From CBDDEH01 sp965226865 (GTDB lineage: Bacteria; Chloroflexota; Dehalococcoidia; Lucifugimonadales; JAGWBF01): a stretch of 64,000 nt of DNA. This document shows positions 25,492 to 34,186 of this stretch, in pieces. Within the stretch, counting starts at the first letter, position 1. Each line of letters opens with the position of its first letter. The notes below the pieces were generated by a model. It worked only from the letters and a program-made list of their open reading frames with translations, was not told the origin of the DNA and made no database searches. A program made the translations under genes and the position numbers. The stretch lies in contig CBDDEH010000002.1 in the NCBI GenBank assembly GCA_965226865.1, positions 124,001 through 188,000 on the forward strand, in the 5' to 3' direction.

Positions 25492-26516
25492 TCGAACAAG
25501 AGGCGGCAACAACCGCCCACTCCAACGGCAAACTTCTCGAGGTACAGAACCTCAAGATGTACTTTCCGGTCACATCGGGTATTTTCTTTCAGCGGACGGT
25601 TGGGAATATCAAAGCGGTCGACGACGTTAGCTTCTACGTACGCAAGGGTGAAACACTGGGCCTGGTGGGCGAAAGCGGCTGCGGAAAAACGACCGCCGGT
25701 CGGTGCATACTCCAACTCTACAGACCAACGTCAGGTGCGGTGCTTTTCGATGGCAAAAACCTATGCCAGATGAAGGGCAAGCAGCTTCGTGCCATGCGCC
25801 GTCAGATGCAGGTAATCTTCCAGGACCCTTATAGCTCTTTGAATCCTCGCATGACGGCGGGAAACATAATCGGCGAACCTTTGATAGTTCACGGACTCGC
25901 CAAGAACAAACGCGACCTGAGGGAAAGAGTCTCGAACCTGTTGTCGGTGGTCGGACTAAACCCGTATATGGCCGACAGGTTCCCTCATGAGTTCAGCGGA
26001 GGGCAGCGCCAGCGTATCGGCATTGCTCGTGCCCTGGCCGTGAATCCCCAGTTTATCGCATGCGACGAGCCCGTATCGGCGCTGGACGTATCGATTCAAG
26101 CACAGATTATCAACCTGCTGGAAGAGCTACAAGAGGAGTTCAACCTTACGTATCTGTTCATTGCTCATGATCTTTCGGTGGTGAGGCACATAAGCGACAG
26201 GGTAGCGGTGATGTATCTCGGACACATCGTCGAGGTAGCCGATCGAAATGAAATCTACGCGAACCCGCTGCATCCGTATACCAAGGCTCTCTTGTCTGCC
26301 GTACCGATACCCGATCCGGTGGCAGACACCCAGAGGGAAAGAATCATTCTCAGCGGAGAGGTTCCCAGCCCTCTCAATCCACCCAGCGGCTGCGTATTCC
26401 ATCCACGTTGCCCAATTGCTATCGAGGACTGCCACAAGGTGATGCCGGAACTGCGAGAAGTTGAATCCAACCACTGGGTCGCCTGCATACGTTCGCCGGG
26501 CTACGGCTCCTATTAG
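25488..26516 (+). CDS. Peptide ABC transporter ATPase (OppF/DppF type)
   Basis: 342 residues. Walker A GLVGESGCGKTTAGRC, Q-loop FQDPYSSLNPRMT, signature HEFSGGQRQRIGIARALA, Walker B FIACDEPVSALDVS, H-loop FIAHDLSVV, and the C-terminal extension with CVFHPRCPIAIEDC. It forms the heterodimeric motor with the upstream OppD-like protein; the start codon overlaps that gene's stop. Transmembrane subunits must be encoded elsewhere. Confidence 0.93.
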   Translation: MIEQEAATTAHSNGKLLEVQNLKMYFPVTSGIFFQRTVGNIKAVDDVSFYVRKGETLGLVGESGCGKTTAGRCILQLYRPTSGAVLFDGKNLCQMKGKQLRAMRRQMQVIFQDPYSSLNPRMTAGNIIGEPLIVHGLAKNKRDLRERVSNLLSVVGLNPYMADRFPHEFSGGQRQRIGIARALAVNPQFIACDEPVSALDVSIQAQIINLLEELQEEFNLTYLFIAHDLSVVRHISDRVAVMYLGHIVEVADRNEIYANPLHPYTKALLSAVPIPDPVADTQRERIILSGEVPSPLNPPSGCVFHPRCPIAIEDCHKVMPELREVESNHWVACIRSPGYGSY

Positions 26517-26593
26517 CCCGCTTCGGCCTGTAGCCTCTGCGTAATCGCTGTTATATAGTTCCATAGAGATATTCCTATGCCTTTGGACATTTA

Positions 26594-28444
26594 ATGGACT
26601 CACGTTTAATACGAAACTTCTGCATTATCGCCCACATAGATCATGGTAAGTCTACCCTCGCCGACCGGTTCCTCGAGATAACCGGTACCGTAACGCCCCA
26701 GGAAATGAAAGAGCAGTTCCTGGACCAGATGGAGCTGGAGAGGGAACGTGGGATAACCATCAAGGGTAAGGCCGTCACCATGACCCATAAGGGCAACGAC
26801 GGACGGGAGTATCAGCTTAATCTCATAGACACGCCAGGGCACGTGGACTTCAGCTACGAGGTCTCAAGGGCTCTCGCCGCCTGCGAAGGCGCCCTGTTGG
26901 TGGTGGACGCCAGCCAGGGTATCGAAGCCCAGACCATCGCCAACACCTACCTGGCCATGGAACATGACCTTGTGCTGATTCCCGTGGTGAACAAAATCGA
27001 CTTACGTCAAGCGGAACCAGAAAGGGTCGCGCTGGAGCTACAGCAAGTGTTTGGGTTCGGTTCGGACGAGGTGGTCTTCGCATCGGCCAAGGACGGCAGC
27101 GGAGCCAAAGAGGTCCTGCAAGCGGTCATAGACCGCGTCCCACAGCCCAAAGGATCGCCAGAAGGACCCTTACGGGCGCTGGTCTTCGACTCGATATATA
27201 ACTCATACAAAGGGATAGTCGCCTACGTCAGGCTGTTTGGAGGGACTCTGTCTCGAGGAGACCGCGTTGTGATGATGTCTACCAACAAAGTCACAGAGGC
27301 GATGGAGATTGGCATATTCTCGCCCCATCCCACACCAGTAAAACAGCTAACGGCAGGTCAAGTGGGATACATAGCAACAGGGTTCAAGGACCTGAGGGAA
27401 TTCAGTGTAGGAGAGACCGTAACCCAATCAGACCGACCGGCCGAAACATCACTACCAGGGTATGTGCCGCTGAAACCCATGGTATTCGCGGGGATTTATC
27501 CGGCCGATGGCGAGGAATACGGAGAGCTCAGGATCGCGATAGAAAAGTTGCAACTCAACGACGCGGCCCTGACCTACGAGCCCGAGAGCAGCCCGGCGCT
27601 GGGATTCGGGCTCCGGTGCGGCTTCCTCGGCCCACTGCACATGGACATCATTCAGGAACGCCTGGAGCGAGAGTATGGTCTCAACATCATCATTACCGCT
27701 CCGAGTGTGGCCTATAACGTCATTCTTAACGACGGCTCCGACATTCAGGTTAGCTCTCCCTCCAAGTTTCCCCAGCCCAACCAGATCCTCGAGATACGGG
27801 AGCCTTGGCTGGCATTGACCATAGTCACCCCTGAACGTCATATAGGGGCCATTATGGAGCTAATGTCTTCACGCAGAGCAGACTTCAAGCGGATGGAGTA
27901 CATCCAGGGATTGTCAGCGACCGAAGGGGCCTCTACTGAGGTGGGCACGACCGGCGAGGCGAGGGTGCTGATGGAATACAGCATGCCCCTGTCTGAGCTG
28001 CTGGCAGAGTTTTACGATCAGCTAAAATCCCGTACCCAGGGCTACGCCTCCCTGGACTATTCCTTCGAAATCTACCGGGCCGCCCCGTTGGTGAAACTGG
28101 ACATACTGCTCAACCAAGAGCCGGTGGACGCCCTATCGATGATCGTTCACAAGGACAAGGCATACCAATACGGGAAAACGCTGGCGGAGCGCCTTAGGAA
28201 GCTGATTCCTCGCCAGATGTTCGAAGTGCCGATACAGGCCTCGGTCGGTGGTAAAATCATCGCCCGGGAAACCGTGAGAGCCTTGCGGAAGGACGTGCTC
28301 GCAAAGTGCTACGGGGGAGATGTAACCCGTAAGCGAAAGCTGTTGGAGAAGCAGAGGGAAGGAAAGAGGCGGCTGAAAAGGGTTGGGAACGTAGAAATAC
28401 CCCAGGAGGCCTTCCTGACCCTGCTAAAAGTCGAGGAAAAGTGA
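26594..28444 (+). CDS. lepA: Elongation factor 4 (LepA)
   Basis: 616 residues, the usual LepA length. GTPase motifs: AHIDHGKSTLADRFLE, ITIKGK, DTPGHVDFSYEVSRAL, NKIDLRQAEPE. Family-specific C-terminal domain with QASVGGKIIARETVRALRKD then AKCYGGDVTRKRKLLEKQ. It back-translocates or remodels stalled ribosomes and is active under stress. Ends at a TGA in GTGAGC just before a promoter and repeat region. Confidence 0.97.
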   Translation: MDSRLIRNFCIIAHIDHGKSTLADRFLEITGTVTPQEMKEQFLDQMELERERGITIKGKAVTMTHKGNDGREYQLNLIDTPGHVDFSYEVSRALAACEGALLVVDASQGIEAQTIANTYLAMEHDLVLIPVVNKIDLRQAEPERVALELQQVFGFGSDEVVFASAKDGSGAKEVLQAVIDRVPQPKGSPEGPLRALVFDSIYNSYKGIVAYVRLFGGTLSRGDRVVMMSTNKVTEAMEIGIFSPHPTPVKQLTAGQVGYIATGFKDLREFSVGETVTQSDRPAETSLPGYVPLKPMVFAGIYPADGEEYGELRIAIEKLQLNDAALTYEPESSPALGFGLRCGFLGPLHMDIIQERLEREYGLNIIITAPSVAYNVILNDGSDIQVSSPSKFPQPNQILEIREPWLALTIVTPERHIGAIMELMSSRRADFKRMEYIQGLSATEGASTEVGTTGEARVLMEYSMPLSELLAEFYDQLKSRTQGYASLDYSFEIYRAAPLVKLDILLNQEPVDALSMIVHKDKAYQYGKTLAERLRKLIPRQMFEVPIQASVGGKIIARETVRALRKDVLAKCYGGDVTRKRKLLEKQREGKRRLKRVGNVEIPQEAFLTLLKVEEK

Positions 28445-28450
28445 GCTATG

Positions 28451-28479
28451 TTGTTCTGCATTACACCCTTTGTTACAAT
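28451..28479 (+). promoter_or_regulatory. Candidate promoter before the tandem repeats
   Basis: TTGTTC (28451-28456), 17-bp spacer, TACAAT (28474-28479; 5 of 6 matches). It sits immediately upstream of the 14-bp repeat array and would place the repeats in the 5' leader of the dienelactone hydrolase transcript. Confidence 0.5.
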
Positions 28480-28486
28480 CAATCGC

Positions 28487-28584
28487 GACATGGCAACCAC
28501 GACATGGCAACCGCGACATGGCAACCGCGACATGGCAACCGCGAAACGACTACCGCAAATTGGCAATCGCGAAACGATTACGGA
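28487..28584 (+). repeat. 14-bp tandem repeat array (seven units)
   Basis: Unit GACATGGCAACCGC. Unit 1 (28487-28500) differs by one base; units 2-4 are identical; units 5-7 (28543-28584) are diverged: GAAACGACTACCGC, AAATTGGCAATCGC, GAAACGATTACGGA. The array lies between a promoter-like site and the dienelactone hydrolase start. A 14-bp period is not a codon multiple, so it is not coding; it could bind a regulator in helical-phase-shifted steps or reflect replication slippage. Confidence 0.85.
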
Positions 28585-28631
28585 ACGTTGGGTGAGCTAG
28601 TCCGAATCGTTTTTATGGCAAGGAGGTAGCA

Positions 28632-29393
28632 ATGGCTTCGTATTGGGAGATCCAAAGGGTCAGGGCTGAAGGTGAGGCGGATGACATGCACACCTATGTG
28701 AGTCAGCCAGACGACCCGGGGAAGCGCCCAGCGGTCATAGTCATCATGGAAGCCTTCGGAGTTAACGAACATATTCAAGACGTCGCGGACCGGTTCGCGT
28801 CCGAGGGTTATTTCGCGGTGGCGCCAGCCCTTTATCACAGACTGGATACCAGTGTGGGAGTCAGAGGGACCAATCCGGTTTACGACCTCAAAGACTGGGA
28901 CAACGTGAAGAAGGCCATGGGGAGCCTTAATGACGACGAGATTATCCTGGACGTCAACACGACTATCGAGTGGTTGCAGAGGCACCCCAGAGTCCAGGGG
29001 GACAGCATCGGGATAATCGGGTTTTGCGTGGGTGGACGTATTACGTACCTCGCCGCCGGGGCCTGCCGTGGCTTGAGTGCGGCTTCGGTTTTCTATGGCG
29101 GCAGAATCCCAATACCCTTCGGTGACGGCCCGTCTCCTTTCGATCGTACCGCAAACGTCCAGTGCCCTGTGTTGGGTAGTTTCGGAGCGGACGACCAGGC
29201 GCCCAGTCCAGAAGAAGTGGGGAGGATCGAAGCTGAGCTAAAGAAACATGGCAAGGTCTCCGACTTCAAGATATACTCCAGTGCGACCCATGGCTTCTTC
29301 TGCGATGTGCGTGAAAGCTACCAGCCGGAAGCCGCCAACGATGCATGGGAACGAACCCTTGCCTGGTTCAAGACCTACTTGAAGCCTGCTTAA
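28632..29393 (+). CDS. Dienelactone hydrolase family protein
   Basis: 253 residues from ATG with AAGGAGGT upstream. Alpha/beta hydrolase with the DLH-type Cys nucleophile in IGIIGFCVGGRITYLAAG (~residue 131), Asp in GSFGADDQAPSPEEV (~187) and His in SATHGFFCDVRESYQPEAA (~220). It hydrolyses lactone or ester substrates such as dienelactones in aromatic degradation, though many members have other roles. A muconolactone-isomerase-like gene lies 4 kb away (33213), but no ring-cleavage genes are near. Confidence 0.92.
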   Translation: MASYWEIQRVRAEGEADDMHTYVSQPDDPGKRPAVIVIMEAFGVNEHIQDVADRFASEGYFAVAPALYHRLDTSVGVRGTNPVYDLKDWDNVKKAMGSLNDDEIILDVNTTIEWLQRHPRVQGDSIGIIGFCVGGRITYLAAGACRGLSAASVFYGGRIPIPFGDGPSPFDRTANVQCPVLGSFGADDQAPSPEEVGRIEAELKKHGKVSDFKIYSSATHGFFCDVRESYQPEAANDAWERTLAWFKTYLKPA

Positions 29394-29494
29394 CTTACTG
29401 GCCGGTAGCCCAAACGGTTAAGCACACCGGATAATCGTTCCATCCAACGAGTCCTGTGTTAAAATACTCCGGCTGTCTTCTGGAGGAAAGCCCA

Positions 29495-30505
29495 TTGGCG
29501 ACATTGTACATAACCTCTGACCAACCCGGAGCTGGCAAAACGGCTCTCGCCACGTCTTTAGCATTGCTCTTGGGCAAGCAAGCCAATTACTACAAGCCTT
29601 TCTCGACAAAACCCGATGCCGACCCAGACGTTGGCTTTGTGAACCGGGATATATTGCCCGGATCTGACACTCCAGCTCCACTGCCTTACCCCAACGGTGG
29701 GACGGACTCCATTCCCAAAGGTGAGGCAACGAAGATCAAGAGATCCCTTGATCAAGTGTCCGATGGCTCTGGACTGGTACTGGTTGAGGGGACCAGCCTC
29801 GTCGACGATCAGGGGCATGAATCGCGAGTGCCTCAAGAGCTGGCCGCCCTGATCGAGTCCCGGTCGATTCTGCTGATCCGTTACCGACAAGGCCTCGATG
29901 CAAAGAAAGTAATTAAACTTTGCGAGCCCTTTGGCAAGGGCCTTTTAGGTGTTGTTATCAATTCCGTAACCCGATATAAACTCCGCCAAGTTTTGGGGGA
30001 GCTAACGTCAGCCATCGAGGCCGGAGGCATAAAGGTCCTGGGGGTCATTCCGGAAGACCGGTCTATGCTCGCGGTGACAGTAGGAGAGATCGCTCAGCAT
30101 CTGAACGGGGAGTGGGTGCTGGGAGAGAGCAAGGCAGGCCAGTTGGTCAAGAACTTCCTTATCGGCGGCAACATACTGGATTGGGGGATCACCTATTTTG
30201 GAAGAACCGATAATAAGGCAGTAATCGTTCGAGGGGACAGGCCAGATATCCAGCTAGCGGCGTTGTCCACTCCAACAACCTGCCTGGTACTCACCGGGGG
30301 CCACAGCCCCATACAGTACGTGTACTACCAGGCTGAAAAGGACGAGGTTCCTGTTATAGTCGTCCAAACGGGTACTCTTTCGACAGCCGATGCCTTGGGC
30401 ACCATCATGGACAATTCCTCAATCCACCACATGATGAAGGTGGACCGCTTCAAGGCGATGGTTTCAGAGAGCGTAGACCTGGGAGCTATCCAAAACGCAA
30501 CCTAG
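29495..30505 (+). CDS. P-loop/DRTGG-domain protein (phosphotransacetylase N-terminal-like)
   Basis: 336 residues from TTG 29495 (GGAGGAAAG upstream; the frame is open back to 29456). The N-terminus is an AAA_26/dethiobiotin-synthetase-like P-loop: LYITSDQPGAGKTALATSLA, with switch-like GSGLVLVEGTSL. The C-terminal half is a DRTGG domain (GVIPEDRSMLAVTVGEIAQH then IVRGDRPDIQLAALS) like the regulatory N-terminal module of long phosphotransacetylases. The catalytic PTA domain is absent, so it is a stand-alone sensor or regulatory version. Its stop lies in an 18-bp tandem duplication. Confidence 0.8.
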   Translation: MATLYITSDQPGAGKTALATSLALLLGKQANYYKPFSTKPDADPDVGFVNRDILPGSDTPAPLPYPNGGTDSIPKGEATKIKRSLDQVSDGSGLVLVEGTSLVDDQGHESRVPQELAALIESRSILLIRYRQGLDAKKVIKLCEPFGKGLLGVVINSVTRYKLRQVLGELTSAIEAGGIKVLGVIPEDRSMLAVTVGEIAQHLNGEWVLGESKAGQLVKNFLIGGNILDWGITYFGRTDNKAVIVRGDRPDIQLAALSTPTTCLVLTGGHSPIQYVYYQAEKDEVPVIVVQTGTLSTADALGTIMDNSSIHHMMKVDRFKAMVSESVDLGAIQNAT

Positions 30506-30527
30506 GGCCGAAACGCAACCTAGGGCC
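30492..30527 (+). repeat. 18-bp tandem duplication over the stop codon
   Basis: 30492-30509 and 30510-30527 differ in one base (AAAACGCAACCTAGGGCC / GAAACGCAACCTAGGGCC), so the last codons NAT-stop of the preceding gene are repeated after it. A third, degenerate start (AAAACG) follows. Confidence 0.8.
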
Positions 30528-30543
30528 AAAACGTGGCCGAGGG

Positions 30544-30572
30544 TTGATAAGCGGGACGGATAGATATAGAAT
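30544..30572 (+). promoter_or_regulatory. Promoter for speD-speE
   Basis: TTGATA (30544-30549), 17-bp spacer, TAGAAT (30567-30572); each hexamer matches 5 of 6 consensus positions. It is 36 bp before the speD start, leaving a short leader with AAAGGGGG as ribosome site. Confidence 0.65.
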
Positions 30573-30607
30573 CTAGTCTCGGCAAAAAACTCAAAGGGGG
30601 CACGTGA

Positions 30608-30976
30608 TTGAATGGACTCGGCGTTCACTTGATGTTAGAGCTGAGTCAATGTAACGAAAAGCTCTTAGACGACCTTGCCTACGTCAGGCAAGCCATGGTT
30701 AAGGCCGCCGAAGCGGTCGGCGCACATGTAATTGGAGAATCCTTCCATCAGTTCAGTCCTCAAGGCGTAACGGGCATCCTGGCTATCTCAGAATCTCACT
30801 TATGCATCCATACATGGCCCGAGTATGGATACGCAGCGGCAGATGTTTTCACCTGTGGCACCAACATCGAACCCCAAAGAGCCGCGCAAGTTTTAATCGA
30901 CGAGTTTCACTCAAAGCAACCTGCACTTACCGAGCTTCATCGGGGAATTATCACCCAGCCGGCGGTTAGTTCATAA
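30608..30976 (+). CDS. speD: S-adenosylmethionine decarboxylase proenzyme
   Basis: 122 residues from TTG 30608. The self-cleavage site is Glu62-Ser63 in ISESHLCIHTWPEYGYAAAD, where Ser63 becomes the pyruvoyl group; the catalytic Cys is in VFTCGTNIEP. It makes decarboxylated AdoMet, the aminopropyl donor for spermidine. Class 1B (prokaryotic short form) by length. Followed after 3 bp by speE in the same operon. Confidence 0.96.
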   Translation: MNGLGVHLMLELSQCNEKLLDDLAYVRQAMVKAAEAVGAHVIGESFHQFSPQGVTGILAISESHLCIHTWPEYGYAAADVFTCGTNIEPQRAAQVLIDEFHSKQPALTELHRGIITQPAVSS

Positions 30977-30979
30977 CCT

Positions 30980-31903
30980 GTGGACACCCTAGGTAAATGG
31001 TATTTCGAGCAGGTAACCCCCGACCTGATGATGCTCTATAGAATCAAGGGCATCGTTTACTCAGGCGAAACCCAATATCAGACCGTCGAAATACTGGACA
31101 CACATGCCTTCGGGCGTAGCCTGGTACTGGATGGCAGGACCCAATCCAGCACCGCCGACGAAGCCCTATATCACGAATGCCTCGTCCACCCGGCACTGCT
31201 GTACCACCCAAATCCTGAGTCCGTCTTTATCGGCGGAGGAGGTGAGGGTGCTACCCTCCGTGAAGTTTTGAGACACAAGGCCGTCAAGAGAGTAGTGATG
31301 GTGGACCTGGATAAAGAAGTAGTGGACCTATGTAAAGAGTTCCTGCCCGAACACAGTCTGGGGGGATTTGGGGATCCCAGGCTGGAACTTGTTCACGGTG
31401 ACGCCAGGGAATATCTTAAGTCCGCCGGAGAGAGCTTCGATGCGATGGTCCTGGACCTGGTAGACCCTCTCGAGGGAGGGCCATCCTACCTACTCTATAC
31501 CCAAGAGTTCTATCGCATCGCCGCTTCCGCGCTCAAGTCCGGCGGGGCACTGGTTACCCAAGCAGGGCCCGCCGGGCCTCTGAACTACCAGGAACATTAC
31601 TCCGCCTCGTCACACACCATGGCTAGCGTTTTCATGAAATCCTATCCTTATACCGTTTTCATCCCGGCGTTTACGACAGAATGGGGATTTGTCCTGGCAA
31701 TCAACGGTGCGGCAACGTCGGAGCCATCCACGGTAGAACCGGAGACCCTAGACAGGTTGATCGCAAAAAGATTGCCGGAGGAGTTGAAGCACTACGACGG
31801 CATGACCCACCGCAAAATGTTCTCTTTGCCCAAATACCTACGAGAGGGAATAGCTGCGGAAGATCGGACCATAACCGACGAGAGCCCAGCGTTTATGCTG
31901 TAG
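30980..31903 (+). CDS. speE: Polyamine aminopropyltransferase (spermidine synthase)
   Basis: 307 residues from GTG. The N-terminal beta-domain is followed by the methyltransferase-like core with FIGGGGEGATLREVLRH (nucleotide pocket), VMVDLDKEVVDLCKEFLPEH, LVHGDAREYLK and DLVDPLEGGPSYLLYT. It transfers the aminopropyl group from decarboxylated AdoMet to putrescine. Complete SpeD-SpeE pair; no arginine or ornithine decarboxylase is in the window, so putrescine must come from elsewhere. Confidence 0.95.
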   Translation: MDTLGKWYFEQVTPDLMMLYRIKGIVYSGETQYQTVEILDTHAFGRSLVLDGRTQSSTADEALYHECLVHPALLYHPNPESVFIGGGGEGATLREVLRHKAVKRVVMVDLDKEVVDLCKEFLPEHSLGGFGDPRLELVHGDAREYLKSAGESFDAMVLDLVDPLEGGPSYLLYTQEFYRIAASALKSGGALVTQAGPAGPLNYQEHYSASSHTMASVFMKSYPYTVFIPAFTTEWGFVLAINGAATSEPSTVEPETLDRLIAKRLPEELKHYDGMTHRKMFSLPKYLREGIAAEDRTITDESPAFML

Positions 31904-31931
31904 CAGCGGCGGCTTTTACGCCAGTAGAGTA

Positions 31932-32642
31932 TTACACTCCCGAGTGCGCCATCTCCCGAACCATGGGACTCGACATAGGGAGGGGAAAGCTCACCTTAAT
32001 TTCCGTGCCTTTACCCGGCGTGCTCTGAACATCACATGTCCCGCCTAAAGACCCAGCGTAGTCCCTTATGGCAGTAAAACCCAAGCCTTTGGAGACCTTT
32101 GTAATGTCGAAGCCACGCCCACTGTCTTTAAAGGTCAGAGAAAGCATTCCTTCAGCCGTACACAGCAGCACTAGATAGGCTTCCCCGGCGCCCGAGTGCC
32201 TGAGCACGTTGTTAAGGGCTTCTTCGGCTATGCGGTAAACCGCTATCTTCAACTCGTCGTTCAGCAGGTCGTCTTCGTATCTCTCGAGATCGTGCAGCTC
32301 GTCACCACCAATCAGATGCATTTCCACCACAGGCTCGAATCTATTGCTGAGAGATCGCAGAGCGGGGAGTAGCCCCATGCTTATTATGGAGGGGTAGAGG
32401 TCATGGCCTATTTGTCGAATATCGTTGTCGCGGACCGTTGCAAGGTCGGTTGTAACCCGCTCGAGTACTTTAGACGCCTCCGTGGGGTCGACCGGGATGA
32501 GTGCCTGGCACTTTTGCAGGTGTTGATGTAATTCGAGGAGTTTAGCCTGTACGTGTCCATGTAGGTACTCGGCGATCCTTTTCCGCGTTGATTCCTGCAA
32601 TGAGATTATCTTCTTGGGGCTGTCTATATCGTGTAGTATCAT
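31932..32642 (-). CDS. NarX-type histidine kinase without a sensor domain
   Basis: 236 residues. Dimerisation/phospho-acceptor (HisKA_3-like): ESTRKRIAEYLHGHVQAKLL, His ~29; the usual LHDG is LHGH here. The HATPase region has the N-box EEALNNVLRHSG, G1 DSGRGFDI and G2-like KGLGFTAIRDYAGSLGGT, then STPGKGTEIKVSFPL. There is no transmembrane or PAS sensor, so the signal must arrive from a partner or from the cytosol. NarX-type kinases normally partner with LuxR-type regulators; none is adjacent. Convergent with speE. Confidence 0.85.
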   Translation of the reverse strand: MILHDIDSPKKIISLQESTRKRIAEYLHGHVQAKLLELHQHLQKCQALIPVDPTEASKVLERVTTDLATVRDNDIRQIGHDLYPSIISMGLLPALRSLSNRFEPVVEMHLIGGDELHDLERYEDDLLNDELKIAVYRIAEEALNNVLRHSGAGEAYLVLLCTAEGMLSLTFKDSGRGFDITKVSKGLGFTAIRDYAGSLGGTCDVQSTPGKGTEIKVSFPLPMSSPMVREMAHSGV

Positions 32643-33212
32643 CTCAGCACCTCCACCTTGTCTTGGGTTGGACCCCGTTAAGTCCTTTGGCCGCCTTTGC
32701 CTTTTCCGTTATCCAGGAACAGGCTCTCCATCATCTTTAGCAAGCGCCGTTCCTGGGTCTTCGTCAGTCCTTCGTACCTAGAAACGTTGGGTTGAGCTAC
32801 TTTTCGACGGTGCCCACTCCAGACCCAACTACCGGACATTTCTGGGTTCGTTGCCACCCAATAAAGGGGCCTGTGACCAGACCGGTCAGGGGCAATAGTG
32901 TCTTTTCCTGGCAAATATTTTTTATAAGAAAACAACTTTTAACCTACCGTCACCGCTGGTTTTCTAACCCTGGGTGTTAGCACCTTTCCAATCACCATGT
33001 CAGCACTCTACCACACGCTCAAATTAATGTCAAGCCTCGATTACACCTTTTTCACATCCTCGATTTCCATCTGTAATTTTAGTGTAATTTCATATCGGAA
33101 CTGTATGTAGGCCTGGTCTGTCCTGTGTAACATCCGTCAGGAGGAAGTCTGTTGGATGTTTTGGTTCCTGCGGGTTACAATCCTGTGGCCAAACTAATGA
33201 AAGGATAGGCCA
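32643..33212. other. Long intergenic region
   Basis: About 570 bp holding only one weak open frame (32678-32935, minus). AT-rich parts around 32910-33100 suggest promoter or leader DNA for the flanking genes, but I see no -35/-10 pair that I would defend, and no hairpin with a T-run. Confidence 0.4.
32678..32935 (-). CDS. Doubtful small hypothetical protein
   Basis: An 85-codon frame from a TTG, without a good ribosome site. The C-terminal half (YEGLTKTQERRLLKMMESLFLDNG) is helix-like and charged, the N-terminal half is not family-like. It lies 35 bp upstream of the kinase gene on the same strand and might be a leader or small partner; non-coding is equally possible. Confidence 0.25.
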   Translation of the reverse strand: MFSYKKYLPGKDTIAPDRSGHRPLYWVATNPEMSGSWVWSGHRRKVAQPNVSRYEGLTKTQERRLLKMMESLFLDNGKGKGGQRT

Positions 33213-33539
33213 TTGCTCTTTTTCGCGAATGTAAAGATCAGCCAGCCTCACGATATGTCCATAGAGCGCCTTTACGAGCTATGGAATCAGAAGGCAGAGG
33301 TTACCGCCAATGAAATAAGTTCAGGCTACATCAAAGATGTCTGGAAGGTAGCTGGGAAAAGGCAAGTAATCGCTATTCTTGACGTTGAATCCCATGACCA
33401 GTTGGATCAGGCAATTGAGTCGGTTCCTATCGTAAGGGCCATGGGTGGCTCTATGGATATCGAAATATTGCCCATCAGACCTTACGATAACTGGGCTCAG
33501 GATCTAGCCAAGGAGGTCGGTGACAATCCGGGCCCTTAG
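33213..33539 (+). CDS. Muconolactone delta-isomerase-like protein
   Basis: 108 residues from TTG. LFFANVKISQPHDMSIERLY, then a helix, GYIKDVWKVAGKRQVIAILD, VESHDQLDQAIESVPIVRAM and a final MDIEILPI strand follow the ferredoxin-like fold of muconolactone isomerase (MIase), which converts muconolactone to 3-oxoadipate enol-lactone in the catechol branch. No other beta-ketoadipate gene is adjacent, so the substrate may differ. Short family members of this kind are common as stand-alone genes. Confidence 0.8.
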   Translation: MLFFANVKISQPHDMSIERLYELWNQKAEVTANEISSGYIKDVWKVAGKRQVIAILDVESHDQLDQAIESVPIVRAMGGSMDIEILPIRPYDNWAQDLAKEVGDNPGP

Positions 33540-33571
33540 GTATGTGCGGGTTTGATGTCGTATCCAGCGAG

Positions 33572-34000
33572 CTAAGGCTCGACTCTTACCGAATCGCCGA
33601 CCCTCAGGGTGCCACCGTTTAGAACCATGGCCAAGATTCCGCGACGTCCGTCGAGTTCGCTGCGGAGCCCCGGCCTTATCTCTTCCATACGTGTGCAGGG
33701 CTCGCATTGCCCCGTGACCTCCAGGGTAACGCCATGGCCTATGAAAAATACCTGGCCTGGGCTGACAGCCGACAGATCCACGCCCTGAATGGTCAGGTTT
33801 TCTTTGATAGCACCAGGCGCCAGACTCAGGGCATCGAGGGTTTCCGCATCCATAACCAGTACCTGTCTCGCGCTGCCTGGTTTGGCGTGTCGATCACCCT
33901 CGAAGCCATGATCAGAGACGGCTACCGCCTCCTGGACCGTCTGCGCAGGCTGACGGTGGCCTCTACACAAGTGCAATGCAACTACTGTTCCTTGCTCCAT
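33572..34000 (-). CDS. MOSC domain protein
   Basis: 142 residues. Contains DHGFEGDRHAKPGSARQVLV, the conserved Cys block GQCEPCTRMEEIRPGLRSEL and GRRGILAMVLNGG, the MOSC (MOCO sulfurase C-terminal) pattern. MOSC domains bind molybdenum cofactor or move sulfur. This compact form is the single-domain type. It sits next to the XdhC/MobA-like genes at 37-39 kb, which are also molybdenum-cofactor related, though on the opposite strand and separated by the VWA gene. Confidence 0.9.
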   Translation of the reverse strand: MEQGTVVALHLCRGHRQPAQTVQEAVAVSDHGFEGDRHAKPGSARQVLVMDAETLDALSLAPGAIKENLTIQGVDLSAVSPGQVFFIGHGVTLEVTGQCEPCTRMEEIRPGLRSELDGRRGILAMVLNGGTLRVGDSVRVEP

Positions 34001-34186
34001 ATTCTTTCACACGACCTAACGTCCTGACCGATCGTATTATACCCGCAGATTCGCCTATAAGTTAGCAGGCTCGATCTAGCTGGAGCTTACTTGCGGCGGT
34101 ATCAGAGATACCAGTATGATTGCTTGACACCTTTTATCTTCCAGTAGTACCAGGGAACCCTGGATTCCTATATAACTGAACCACCA

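Noticed and set aside
28487..28584. CRISPR-like regular repeats
   Set aside because: Units are 14 bp head-to-tail with no spacers, and no cas gene is present.
29399..29440. tRNA-like D-arm sequence (TAGCCCAAACGGTTAAGCA)
   Set aside because: No pairing acceptor stem, anticodon arm or T-arm follows; at most a tRNA fragment.
34124..34152. Promoter with perfect TTGACA before the VWA gene
   Set aside because: No acceptable -10 hexamer at 16-18 bp distance.
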